From an uncultured Pelagibacteraceae bacterium (lineage in GTDB: Bacteria; Pseudomonadota; Alphaproteobacteria; Pelagibacterales; Pelagibacteraceae), in assembly GCA_902566315.1 (NCBI GenBank), contig CACFIL010000001.1, positions 133,977-197,976 of the forward strand: DNA of 64,000 nt. The letters are read 5' to 3'. Shown in pieces: positions 46,200-53,791 of this stretch. A program made the position numbers and the translations under genes. Under the pieces are notes generated by a model. It was given only the letters and a program-made list of their open reading frames with translations. It was not told where the DNA came from and did no database searches. Each line of letters begins with the position of its first letter. The stretch's first letter is position 1.

Positions 46200-47150
46200 A
46201 TGTTTAATAAACTAACAAGAGTTATTGCACTTTTAGCTATGGTGTTTTTTTCAACCCAAGCTAATGCGGTAACTTACACGGGTCCAAAAATGGACTTAAG
46301 TAAATACCAACCAGAATTTAGAGTTGGTTTTTTAGGTGACGAAGCAGCTCAAGATATTATAGCTAGAAATGAATGTTTCATGCCGTATATCGAAGCCGCT
46401 TATGGTGTACCTGCTAAATTCTTTACATTTAAAGATTACGCAGGAACAATGGAGTCGATGCTAGGTGGTAATCTAGATTACACATGGTTTGGTTCATCCG
46501 GATATGCGGGTATGTATCTTAAAGATCCAACTGCAGTAGTACCAGTACTAACAAGAATGCAGCCAACAGGTGATATGGGTTACTACTCTGTTGCAGTAGC
46601 AACTAAAGCATCTGGAATTAAATCAATGGCAGATCTTAAAGGTAAATCTTTTGGTTGGGCTGACCCTAACTCTACATCAGGTTTTTTAATTCCTTCAATT
46701 GAATTAAAGGCTATGGGTATGGACCCAGATACATATTTTTCAAAAACACAGTTTTCTGGAGGACATGAAAACAATGTATTAGCAGTAATGAATGGTGATG
46801 TTGATGCTGGTGTAACATGGGTATCTGGTGTTGGTAGCTGGGAAGAAGGATATTCGTCAGGGAATTTAAGAAAAATGGTTGATAAAGGGATTTTAAATAT
46901 GGACGACATTGTTCAAATTTGGTCTTCAAAATTAATTCCTAATGGTCCAATTGTGATGCCTACTTTTTTACCTGTTAGAGCACACCAAGTAATGATTGGT
47001 TTAAAGCAATGGATACACGAGAACGATCCAAAATGTAGCGAAAACGTTGCAAACGGGATTGTAAAAAAATGGGTTCCGGTGGATCATTCTTTTTACGAGT
47101 CAGTTGTAGCTGCAAGAAAAGCTAAAATTGAAGCGCAAAAAAATAATTAA
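46200..47150 (+). CDS. phnD: Phosphonate ABC transporter substrate-binding protein
   Basis: Periplasmic receptor for phosphonates. The signal peptide ends at about residue 23 (TQANAVTY). PhnD-family ligand segments are seen as VGFLGDEAAQD, TWFGSSGYAGMY and WADPNSTSGFLIPSIEL (phosphonate-binding Ser/Thr loop), then GDVDAGVTW. 316 aa. A strong hairpin at 47168-47196 follows before phnE, likely stabilising the phnD message or reducing read-through into the permeases. Confidence 0.95.
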   Translation: MFNKLTRVIALLAMVFFSTQANAVTYTGPKMDLSKYQPEFRVGFLGDEAAQDIIARNECFMPYIEAAYGVPAKFFTFKDYAGTMESMLGGNLDYTWFGSSGYAGMYLKDPTAVVPVLTRMQPTGDMGYYSVAVATKASGIKSMADLKGKSFGWADPNSTSGFLIPSIELKAMGMDPDTYFSKTQFSGGHENNVLAVMNGDVDAGVTWVSGVGSWEEGYSSGNLRKMVDKGILNMDDIVQIWSSKLIPNGPIVMPTFLPVRAHQVMIGLKQWIHENDPKCSENVANGIVKKWVPVDHSFYESVVAARKAKIEAQKNN

Positions 47151-47167
47151 TTAAACCCCCTATAATT

Positions 47168-47196
47168 AGAGGCAAAGACTGTAAATCTTTGCCTCT
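47168..47196 (+). terminator. Intra-operon hairpin between phnD and phnE
   Basis: Perfect 11-bp stem AGAGGCAAAGA / TCTTTGCCTCT with a 7-base loop, starting 18 bp after the phnD stop and ending 18 bp before phnE. The downstream tract (GATTTATCTTT) is only partly U-rich, so it may act as a leaky terminator or an mRNA-stabilising structure. Confidence 0.8.
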
Positions 47197-47213
47197 GATT
47201 TATCTTTAAAATT

Positions 47214-48068
47214 ATGACAAAAGCCTTACCTGCCAACCTAGAACAAATTGAAGTTAATTTAAAAAAATTAACAAACCAGAGAACTAGGTCCTCGCTACTT
47301 GGAATTGCAATTCTAATATTAATTTTTTTTGGTGGTACCTTGGTATCGTTAGAAGCAAATGCAGGGTCTTTTGGAAGAGGTATAGCTAATTTTTTTAACT
47401 ACCCTAGAGATTTATTTGTAGACACTTTTGAGATGGGATGGAAATATTGGCCAAGAGTTATTAAGTATATTCCTGAATTAATTATTACTTTAAATATTGC
47501 TTTATTTTCAACTTCTATAGGTTTTATTTTAGCAATTATATTTGCAATTTTTTCAAGTAGGAACCTAATTAGAAACAAAAGAGTTATTCAATTTACAAAA
47601 TTTTTAATGGATGTGACAAGATCATTTCCAACATTAATAATAGCAATGGTGTTTTTATATCTAATGGGTAAATCATCTTTACCAGCTGTAATTGCTATAA
47701 CAATACATACTGCTGGAGCACTTGGTAAATTATTTACAGAGGCTATAGAAAATTGTGATGGAAAACCTATTGAAGGTTTAAGTTCTGTTGGTGCAACTTG
47801 GACACAGAAGATAAGATTTTCAGTTCTTCCCCAGGTACTACCTTTGTTTTTAAGTTATGGAATATTGAGGTTAGAAATTAATGTTAGAGAATCTACAATA
47901 TTAGGTTTTGTTGGTGCAGGTGGAATTGGAGAAATGTTAGCGGCTCTAATTCAGTGGAATTATGGAGCTGATGTTTTAGCGTGTATGTTCTTACTGGTTG
48001 GTACGATAATTGCATTAGATTATTTGTCTGCATATTGGAGACATAAATTAATTGGAGCAAATCAATGA
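47214..48068 (+). CDS. phnE: Phosphonate ABC transporter permease (first copy)
   Basis: Inner-membrane channel subunit (284 aa) with about six membrane helices and the PhnE-type EAA loop: LGKLFTEAIENCDGKPIEGLSSVGATWTQKIRFSVLPQ. Its C-terminus RESTILGFVGAGGIGEMLAALIQWNYG is family typical. It is expected to pair with the second PhnE as a heterodimer over PhnC. It overlaps phnE2 by 4 bp. Confidence 0.93.
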   Translation: MTKALPANLEQIEVNLKKLTNQRTRSSLLGIAILILIFFGGTLVSLEANAGSFGRGIANFFNYPRDLFVDTFEMGWKYWPRVIKYIPELIITLNIALFSTSIGFILAIIFAIFSSRNLIRNKRVIQFTKFLMDVTRSFPTLIIAMVFLYLMGKSSLPAVIAITIHTAGALGKLFTEAIENCDGKPIEGLSSVGATWTQKIRFSVLPQVLPLFLSYGILRLEINVRESTILGFVGAGGIGEMLAALIQWNYGADVLACMFLLVGTIIALDYLSAYWRHKLIGANQ

Positions 48069-49465
48069 GTTCTAGTTTAGCTATTCAAAGAGAAAATATT
48101 CGTAAATTATTTCCTGACACATTTAAACAAGCCAGAAAGAGTAGATTAAGAGGCCAAATAATTTTTTTTCTCGTCTTAGTATATTTAATAGTAGGTTTTT
48201 TTACTTTAGATGTTGTTGATATCCCAAAAAAATGGAAACCACAAAATGCTGCTATGTTTGTCTTAGACACATATGCACACAAAGATCATGTAACAATGAA
48301 ATGGGAAAATCATGAGGATATTAAAATAGCTTTTGAAGGAAATTATAGAAGTGTTTATGGAAGAGATAATCTTGATAAATCAATTCCAGATTGGTTTTAC
48401 AAAAATTCTGATAATGTTGGCAATGTAGTTGAGTTTAATAATAAAGGTAAGGCAATATTATACAAAGATAAAGTCGAGATTGTAAATTTTCCAAAATATG
48501 AGAGAGGTTTTACCATAAAATTAAATTCTAATGGTAAACCTTACCTTGTAGGTTCAGAGGATTTGGTCATAGAAGATTTAAAAGGTTTTAGAATCACAGA
48601 AAATAGAGTTGAATTTAGACCAACTTTGTATGAGAGAATTCAAGTATATCCAAAAAAAGTTGAAATTCATCGTTACAGTATCGGATGGAAATATTTTTGG
48701 TTTGATTTCTCAAGTCCGTTAGAACCATATACCTTTTTCGAAGCACTAGGTTTGACTTTTTCTAAAGAAAGAGTTGTTCCTGAAATGTCTAATTTAAAAC
48801 TTTTCTTAACAGAGATTAAGGATAATGAAGCATTTATGCACGGTAGAGTTTGGTGGGCAATGCTCGAAACAATTGTTATGGCTGTATTAGGGACAATGTT
48901 TGCTACGGTAATGGCTCTGCCCTTGTCATTCCTTGCTGCATACAACGTTACACCTATTAAAGCTCTAAGATTTACGTTAAGAAGATTATTTGATACTTTA
49001 AGAGGAATAGACTTTTTAATTTGGAGTTTAATATTTTTAAGAGCTTTTGGTCCAGGACCCTTCACTGGTATTTTTGCGATTGGTTTTACTGATACAGGTA
49101 CTTTAGGTAAATTATATTCTGAAGCAATTGAAAATACTGAGAAGAAACAACAAGAAGGAGTTCAATCTACAGGGGCTAGCAAATTTCTACAACATAGATT
49201 TGGTATAATTCCTCAAATACTTCCAATTTTTGTATCTCAATCCTTATACTATTTAGAGTCAAATACTAGAGGAGCCGTAATAATAGGTGCAATGGGCGCA
49301 GGAGGAATTGGTTTACAATTTTTAGGTGCACTAGGTACTGGAAATGATTTTGAAAATGTCGCCTACATGGCAATATTAGTTTTGGCTGTAGTAATATTTA
49401 TGGATAGATTATCTGCTTGGCTTAGAAGAATATTAATTGGATCAGATCAATTAATTGTAAGGTAA
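48065..49465 (+). CDS. phnE: Phosphonate ABC transporter permease with large extracytoplasmic insert (second PhnE)
   Basis: A 466-aa permease. After a first membrane helix (about residues 30-50) comes a roughly 170-residue soluble region, about 55-225, then the usual permease core with EAA loop LGKLYSEAIENTEKKQQEGVQSTGASKFLQHRFGIIPQ. Long PhnE2 proteins of this kind are known in rhizobial phosphonate/phosphate systems. The inserted region is probably periplasmic and may contact PhnD. I see no frameshift or fusion scar; it overlaps phnE1 by 4 bp. Confidence 0.9.
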   Translation: MSSSLAIQRENIRKLFPDTFKQARKSRLRGQIIFFLVLVYLIVGFFTLDVVDIPKKWKPQNAAMFVLDTYAHKDHVTMKWENHEDIKIAFEGNYRSVYGRDNLDKSIPDWFYKNSDNVGNVVEFNNKGKAILYKDKVEIVNFPKYERGFTIKLNSNGKPYLVGSEDLVIEDLKGFRITENRVEFRPTLYERIQVYPKKVEIHRYSIGWKYFWFDFSSPLEPYTFFEALGLTFSKERVVPEMSNLKLFLTEIKDNEAFMHGRVWWAMLETIVMAVLGTMFATVMALPLSFLAAYNVTPIKALRFTLRRLFDTLRGIDFLIWSLIFLRAFGPGPFTGIFAIGFTDTGTLGKLYSEAIENTEKKQQEGVQSTGASKFLQHRFGIIPQILPIFVSQSLYYLESNTRGAVIIGAMGAGGIGLQFLGALGTGNDFENVAYMAILVLAVVIFMDRLSAWLRRILIGSDQLIVR

Positions 49466-49532
49466 ATAGAAAAAATACCTTTATCAAAAATTTTTCTAGA
49501 AATTTTAATTTAGGAATTTAAAAAGATAAAAA

Positions 49533-49961
49533 TCAATCTTTCCAGAATTTCCACCAAGGTTTTTCTTCCTTTGTTATCTCATTATTGTCAACAACAACTT
49601 TAGTTATAGATGGATCCTCTCCATCTACTAATCCTGCTCTAGCAGTTGTTTTAGCGTCTTCTAATTTTAGTTTTGCCTCAAAAACTCTATTTTCATTACA
49701 CAATTTCATGCCCTCTTTCATTAATGCTTCTGCCTCAGATGCTTTTTCAAGACTAGATCTTGAAATATCATTTTTAACAGTGGCTCTTAACATAAGTACG
49801 CCAGGGTCTTCACAATTCCCTATTTCATTTTTAAATGTATCCTCAGTATTTTGTGAATAACTACTGCCGGCTTGTTGCTCTGTTATTTTAGCATGATTGT
49901 CAGCTTGAGTAATAGAAATTGTGGATAAAGTTAATATAAATGAGATTAAGATTTTATTCAT
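49533..49961 (-). CDS. Exported 142-aa protein of unknown function
   Basis: A Sec signal peptide (ILISFILTLSTISITQADNHA, cleavage near residue 20) leads a helical Ala/Glu/Lys-rich mature protein. It carries two cysteines (GNCEDPG, MKLCNEN) spaced for one disulfide and a tail ending KPWWKFWKD. The helix pair EKASEAEALMKEGMKL and FEAKLKLEDAKTTARAG hints at a TPR-like hairpin. Family not recognised. It is divergent from the MFS gene, and a perfect 7-4-7 repeat lies 22 bp before its start. Confidence 0.75.
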   Translation of the reverse strand: MNKILISFILTLSTISITQADNHAKITEQQAGSSYSQNTEDTFKNEIGNCEDPGVLMLRATVKNDISRSSLEKASEAEALMKEGMKLCNENRVFEAKLKLEDAKTTARAGLVDGEDPSITKVVVDNNEITKEEKPWWKFWKD

Positions 49962-49982
49962 AATAATCTATTAACTTACTTT

Positions 49983-50000
49983 TGTTAAAAAAATGTTAAA
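49983..50000 (-). promoter_or_regulatory. Perfect 7-4-7 direct repeat (Pho-box-like)
   Basis: On the plus strand TGTTAAA-AAAA-TGTTAAA; toward the 142-aa gene it reads TTTAACA-N4-TTTAACA. The 11-bp period equals one helical turn, as in PhoB sites, and orientation matches the ugpB and 79-aa-gene repeats. AT-rich background lowers confidence. Confidence 0.5.
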
Positions 50001-50015
50001 GAAATAAAAAAATTT

Positions 50016-51188
50016 GTGAAATATTTGTCTGCATTTTTAATAGGTATATCAGTTACCTTTTGTTACAGCAGTTGTATGTATCTGTTCTCAGCGTTGTTGC
50101 TAACTTGGGAAAATGAACTTAGTATCTCAAGGAATAATTTAACCTTTATTTATTCTCTAGGCTTAGTTGTGCATAGTTTACTTTTACCTTTTCTAGGTAA
50201 GATTGTAGATAGAAATCTAAGTTTTCCAATGATGTGGACCAGTCCTATACTGTTAGGACTAAGTGTAATTTATCTTTCATCAGTAGATACATATGGTGGA
50301 TTTTTACTTGCTTGGATACTTGTCAGTGCAACCTCGGGTGGCTGTCTTTATACGATGCTTTTTAGTGTCATTACTATTAATTTAAAATCAAAGGCCAAAA
50401 CATCTATTGCAATAATTACTTTATTTGCTGGATTTGCAAGCACATACACATTTCCTACTGCTACTTATTTAACAGAACAATATGACTGGAGGTTTACTGT
50501 ATTTATTTTTGGAATATTAAATATATTGATTAGTTCACCAGCTAATTATTTTGGTTTCAAAAATATAATTATAAAAGAATTTAAAAAAATTGAAAAGAAA
50601 ACAGATCAAAATTCAAAGCTTAAAATAATACTTAAAGATTATAGATTTTGGTTATTTAGTTTTTCATTGTTTGTTATTGGATTTAATATTGGTGCTATTA
50701 CAACTCATGTAATTCCAATGTTGCAGGAAAAAGGGATGAGTCTATCCCAAGCTGTTTTGACAGCATCTCTGTTTGGACCAGGACAAGTAATAGGTAGAAT
50801 TTTAGTTATGATATATGGAGGTGATAAGTCAAATTTAAAATTATTTGTAATTTGTTTTTACTCGATGGTAGTTGGAATGATATTTTTATACTTTATAAAT
50901 ATTAATCATTACTTAGCATTTTTATTTGTTTTATTTAATAGTTCAGCATATGGCAGTATGGCTATTTTAAAACCTTTGGTTCAAAATGATACTTTTGGCC
51001 AAAAAAACTTTGGCAATATTCATGGTATTTTAGCTTTGCAATATATGATTGGTAGTATTGCTGGTCCATGGATTGGTTCGTTGGTATGGAATGTAGGAGG
51101 ATATGATTTGTTAATATTAGTATTTTTTGTTTTAGCAATATTTGGTAACTCGACAGCAATTTTTTTAAACAAAAAAAAGTTTATTTAA
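50016..51188 (+). CDS. Major facilitator superfamily transporter
   Basis: A 390-aa permease with 12 predicted membrane helices; GTG start. The N-terminal half carries TWENELSISRNNLTFIYSLGLVVHSLLLPFLGKIVDRN (MFS loop 2-3 pattern Gly-Lys-Ile-Val-Asp-Arg). The general layout resembles monocarboxylate/oxalate-type MFS carriers. Substrate unknown; between the phosphonate transporter and the PhnZ-like oxygenase it might carry a phosphonate or an organic product (inference). It converges with the HD gene, overlapping by 8 bp. Confidence 0.85.
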   Translation: MKYLSAFLIGISVTFCYSSCMYLFSALLLTWENELSISRNNLTFIYSLGLVVHSLLLPFLGKIVDRNLSFPMMWTSPILLGLSVIYLSSVDTYGGFLLAWILVSATSGGCLYTMLFSVITINLKSKAKTSIAIITLFAGFASTYTFPTATYLTEQYDWRFTVFIFGILNILISSPANYFGFKNIIIKEFKKIEKKTDQNSKLKIILKDYRFWLFSFSLFVIGFNIGAITTHVIPMLQEKGMSLSQAVLTASLFGPGQVIGRILVMIYGGDKSNLKLFVICFYSMVVGMIFLYFININHYLAFLFVLFNSSAYGSMAILKPLVQNDTFGQKNFGNIHGILALQYMIGSIAGPWIGSLVWNVGGYDLLILVFFVLAIFGNSTAIFLNKKKFI

Positions 51189-51735
51189 AGCTTCTCTCTA
51201 CGTGTTTGTAAAAATAATTTATATTTGGAATTTCTAAATTTTCAATTTTAGCAAGATCATCATATTTTCTTAATCTAACTGCATCTTGCATAAAAGGTTG
51301 TTTAATAAATTCGTTTGCTTCCTCTTTGGAAAAACTTCCTCCTTGGACATCTAAACTTCGTTTTGAAGCAATAGATAAAGACTCATAATAACCTTTTTCA
51401 CAATAAACCAAATATCTTTTAGCCGGAACATGTCCTTTAATTAATATTGTAACATCTTCTGGAAAAAATCTAGAAAGAAAAAGAGATCCTGAATTTTCAT
51501 GCTTTTTATCTATTCCTTTTTTTATGGCTTCTTTGTCATTATTAATTAAGTGACCAATATCATGGAATAGGGCTGCAGTAATAAAAAAATGGTTTTCATT
51601 ATTTTTTTTTGCCAATAATGCGCATTGAATTGCATGTTCTAGTTGTGAAACTTTTTCATTTCCATATTGTTTGTCTGATCCAATTTCTTCTATAATTTTA
51701 AATAAATTGGCAATATTTGACATATTATCCATCAT
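51181..51735 (-). CDS. phnZ: PhnZ-like HD-domain mixed-valence diiron oxygenase
   Basis: A 184-aa protein of the phosphonate-associated HD family. Metal ligands match PhnZ: His34 (SQLEHA), His58-Asp59 (FHDIGH), His79, His101 (GHVPAKRY) and Asp158 (RLRKYDDLAK). Tyr24 and Glu27, which gate the PhnZ active site, fall at the same numbers. PhnZ cleaves 2-amino-1-hydroxyethylphosphonate to glycine and phosphate; a close relative acts on hydroxymethylphosphonate. No PhnY hydroxylase is visible in the window, so the substrate is open. The name follows family membership, not proven specificity. Confidence 0.85.
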   Translation of the reverse strand: MMDNMSNIANLFKIIEEIGSDKQYGNEKVSQLEHAIQCALLAKKNNENHFFITAALFHDIGHLINNDKEAIKKGIDKKHENSGSLFLSRFFPEDVTILIKGHVPAKRYLVYCEKGYYESLSIASKRSLDVQGGSFSKEEANEFIKQPFMQDAVRLRKYDDLAKIENLEIPNINYFYKHVERSFK

Positions 51736-51830
51736 ATTCTTTTAAATTAAAAATGTTTCAGTTTTATTACAATTTAGATTTAGTACTCATTAAGTATAGA
51801 AAAAATATTTTATAGTAATAAAAGTTAAAA

Positions 51831-52286
51831 ATGAAAAAACTTTTATTTGTTTGTACTGGCAATTCTCACAGAAGCATATTGGCCGAAAGTGTAGTTAATA
51901 AATTTCATAAAAATAAATTTATTGGTTACAGTGCGGGTAGCAAACCATCTGGAATAATTAATAAATATGTCATTAAGTATCTAAATGAAAATAATTTTGA
52001 TACAAAAAATCTGTCATCAAAAAACTTCAACAAATTCTTGAATGAGAAAACAACCTTTGATCAGGTATTTACTGTATGTAACAATGCTAGTAATGAAGTT
52101 TGTCCAGTCTGGCCATCCCCTGAAAAAATAGTTCATTGGGATATTGAAGATCCTGTTTATATCATTAATGAGTTAGAGAAGAGTGATAAACCAAATAAAG
52201 AAGAGCTGATTTCAACAGAAATACATAAAACTTATTCCAATTTAGAAACAAGAATTAATGATTGGATAAAAAATTATGAAATATAG
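51831..52286 (+). CDS. arsC: Arsenate reductase, LMW-phosphatase/thioredoxin-coupled type
   Basis: Reduces arsenate to arsenite. The low-molecular-weight phosphatase loop is CTGNSHRS (CX5R, Cys8). A second cysteine pair, VCNNASNEVCPVWP, corresponds to the redox relay cysteines of thioredoxin-linked ArsC. The Asp of the WDIEDP loop is the family general acid region. 151 aa. It overlaps the aquaporin gene by 11 bp. The redox cysteines argue against a simple protein-tyrosine phosphatase. Confidence 0.9.
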   Translation: MKKLLFVCTGNSHRSILAESVVNKFHKNKFIGYSAGSKPSGIINKYVIKYLNENNFDTKNLSSKNFNKFLNEKTTFDQVFTVCNNASNEVCPVWPSPEKIVHWDIEDPVYIINELEKSDKPNKEELISTEIHKTYSNLETRINDWIKNYEI

Positions 52287-52953
52287 TAAGTTTTTTCTTG
52301 GAGAGTTTATTGGTAGTTGTTTCCTTGTAATGATTATTGTTGGCTCAGGAATAATGGCTGAAAATCTTACAAATGACACAGGTATTATGCTTTTAGCCAA
52401 TACTATAGCAACTGGCGCAGGACTTTTTGTGCTAATAACTGTTTTTAGTGATGTTTCAGGAGCACATTTTAATCCATTTGTAAGTCTAGCAATGTTTCTT
52501 ACAAAAAAATTAAAAGGAAATTTATTACCCACATATATATCTGCGCAAATTTTAGGTTGTTTGTTAGGTGTAGCACTTGCCAATTTCTTTTTCGAACATC
52601 AAATTTTTGAATTATCAACAAAATCAAGGGACGGAATAAATATATTTACATCTGAAATTGTAGCAACATTTGGATTGATACTGATAATTTTTGGATCATT
52701 TAAGAAAGGAAGTGTGGTAGTGGCCTCATGTGTTGCTTTTTATATCACTGCTGGTTATTGGTTTACATCATCTACATCATTTGCAAATCCTGCTGTAGCA
52801 ATAGCGAGAACATTTACAGAAAGTTTTACTGGAATTAATTATATGTATACTCCAGTTTATATATTAGCAGAAATTATCGGTGCACTTTTTGCTGTATTTG
52901 TGGCTAAAAAAATGCTTTTCAATAACAGGACAAGAGATAAAACTATCTCGTAG
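52276..52953 (+). CDS. Aquaporin/MIP family channel, probable arsenite channel (AqpS-like)
   Basis: A 225-aa protein with six membrane helices and two pore loops. The first is GAHFNPFVSL, with NPF instead of NPA; the second is FANPAVAIAR, a regular NPA followed by the selectivity-filter Arg. Direct coupling to arsC parallels the Sinorhizobium aqpS-arsC pair, in which the channel lets arsenite out. Glycerol or another small neutral solute is an alternative, given the ugp operon nearby. A hairpin terminator follows. Confidence 0.87.
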   Translation: MKYSKFFLGEFIGSCFLVMIIVGSGIMAENLTNDTGIMLLANTIATGAGLFVLITVFSDVSGAHFNPFVSLAMFLTKKLKGNLLPTYISAQILGCLLGVALANFFFEHQIFELSTKSRDGINIFTSEIVATFGLILIIFGSFKKGSVVVASCVAFYITAGYWFTSSTSFANPAVAIARTFTESFTGINYMYTPVYILAEIIGALFAVFVAKKMLFNNRTRDKTIS

Positions 52954-52954
52954 A

Positions 52955-52987
52955 AAAATTGAACCTATAAGATTTAAGGTCAATTTT
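52955..52987 (+). terminator. Terminator hairpin after the aquaporin gene
   Basis: Stem AAAATTGA-a-CCT / AGG-TCAATTTT around a 10-base loop, beginning 2 bp after the stop codon. The flanking A and T tracts make it a plausible bidirectional intrinsic terminator. Confidence 0.7.
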
Positions 52988-53062
52988 CTAAATCAGTTTT
53001 TAAAAATTTATTGAAAATCAAAGATTAAAATAATAATGAAGAATATCTATAAGTAAAAACTA

Positions 53063-53782
53063 TTACAGGCTAGAAGGATTAATACTTTCAAACTCCAGCA
53101 TGTTTTTAAAGGTGCACATTTCAGGTTTTGTGAAAGTAATTTTTGGAATTTTTTTATTAAAATCAGAGGATAATTGTTTATTAAATTTAGTTAAATTTTT
53201 TATTTCAGTTTCATTAAGTTGTCTCAAGATATAAGCTAATGTAACATGGAAAGTATATCTTTGATGATTTTCAAATTTAATTTTCAATAAATTACTTAGT
53301 TCATCTCTACAATTTCTTAAAATTTTTTCGTCCTCCTCAGAAAAGGGTTCTAAAACAATGCTGTAACCTCCAAAAAATGTTTTTAGTTTTAAATTGATTT
53401 CTTTTGGAAAATTATAGTTTTCAATTCTTTTATTTAATTGAATAGCTATATCTTTGTAATCCATATCAAGATCTATATCTGTTGGCCAATAATAAGTATT
53501 TTTTGTATTTAAATTACAACAGTCAAATAATGTCATATGAAAACTTGATGGTGGTAAATAGGAATAAGTTTTTTCAGGATTAAAATTTTCTAATTTTTTT
53601 TGAAAACCAATAATTTGATCGGATAAATATGTATTAAGAGGAATATTACAAATTATTGTGCACCCTGGAAATGGTAAAGGTTTTCCTTTATCGTCAAATT
53701 TATTTTCTGCACCTTTTAAAGTATACCCTCTAAGTTTACCTGCTAAAAATTGTTCTTGGTTATTAACTATATTTAAATCCAT
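53063..53782 (-). CDS. 2H phosphoesterase (DUF1868-like) at the end of the ugp operon
   Basis: A 239-aa cytoplasmic protein with two HxT motifs, FHMTLFDCC (near residue 96) and FHVTLAYIL (near residue 182), the signature of 2H phosphoesterases acting on cyclic or diester phosphates. The N-terminal GKLRGYTLKG and FPGCTIICNI segments resemble the DUF1868 subgroup. It is last in the ugpB-A-E-E-C-Q series, 9 bp after ugpQ, so it may process phosphodiesters such as glycerol cyclic phosphate (inference). Confidence 0.8.
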   Translation of the reverse strand: MDLNIVNNQEQFLAGKLRGYTLKGAENKFDDKGKPLPFPGCTIICNIPLNTYLSDQIIGFQKKLENFNPEKTYSYLPPSSFHMTLFDCCNLNTKNTYYWPTDIDLDMDYKDIAIQLNKRIENYNFPKEINLKLKTFFGGYSIVLEPFSEEDEKILRNCRDELSNLLKIKFENHQRYTFHVTLAYILRQLNETEIKNLTKFNKQLSSDFNKKIPKITFTKPEMCTFKNMLEFESINPSSL

Positions 53783-53791
53783 TAAAATAAA

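Noticed and set aside
48065-49465. PhnE2 as an accidental fusion or misassembly
   Set aside because: Long PhnE2 proteins with the same layout occur in rhizobial phosphonate systems, and the frame is continuous.
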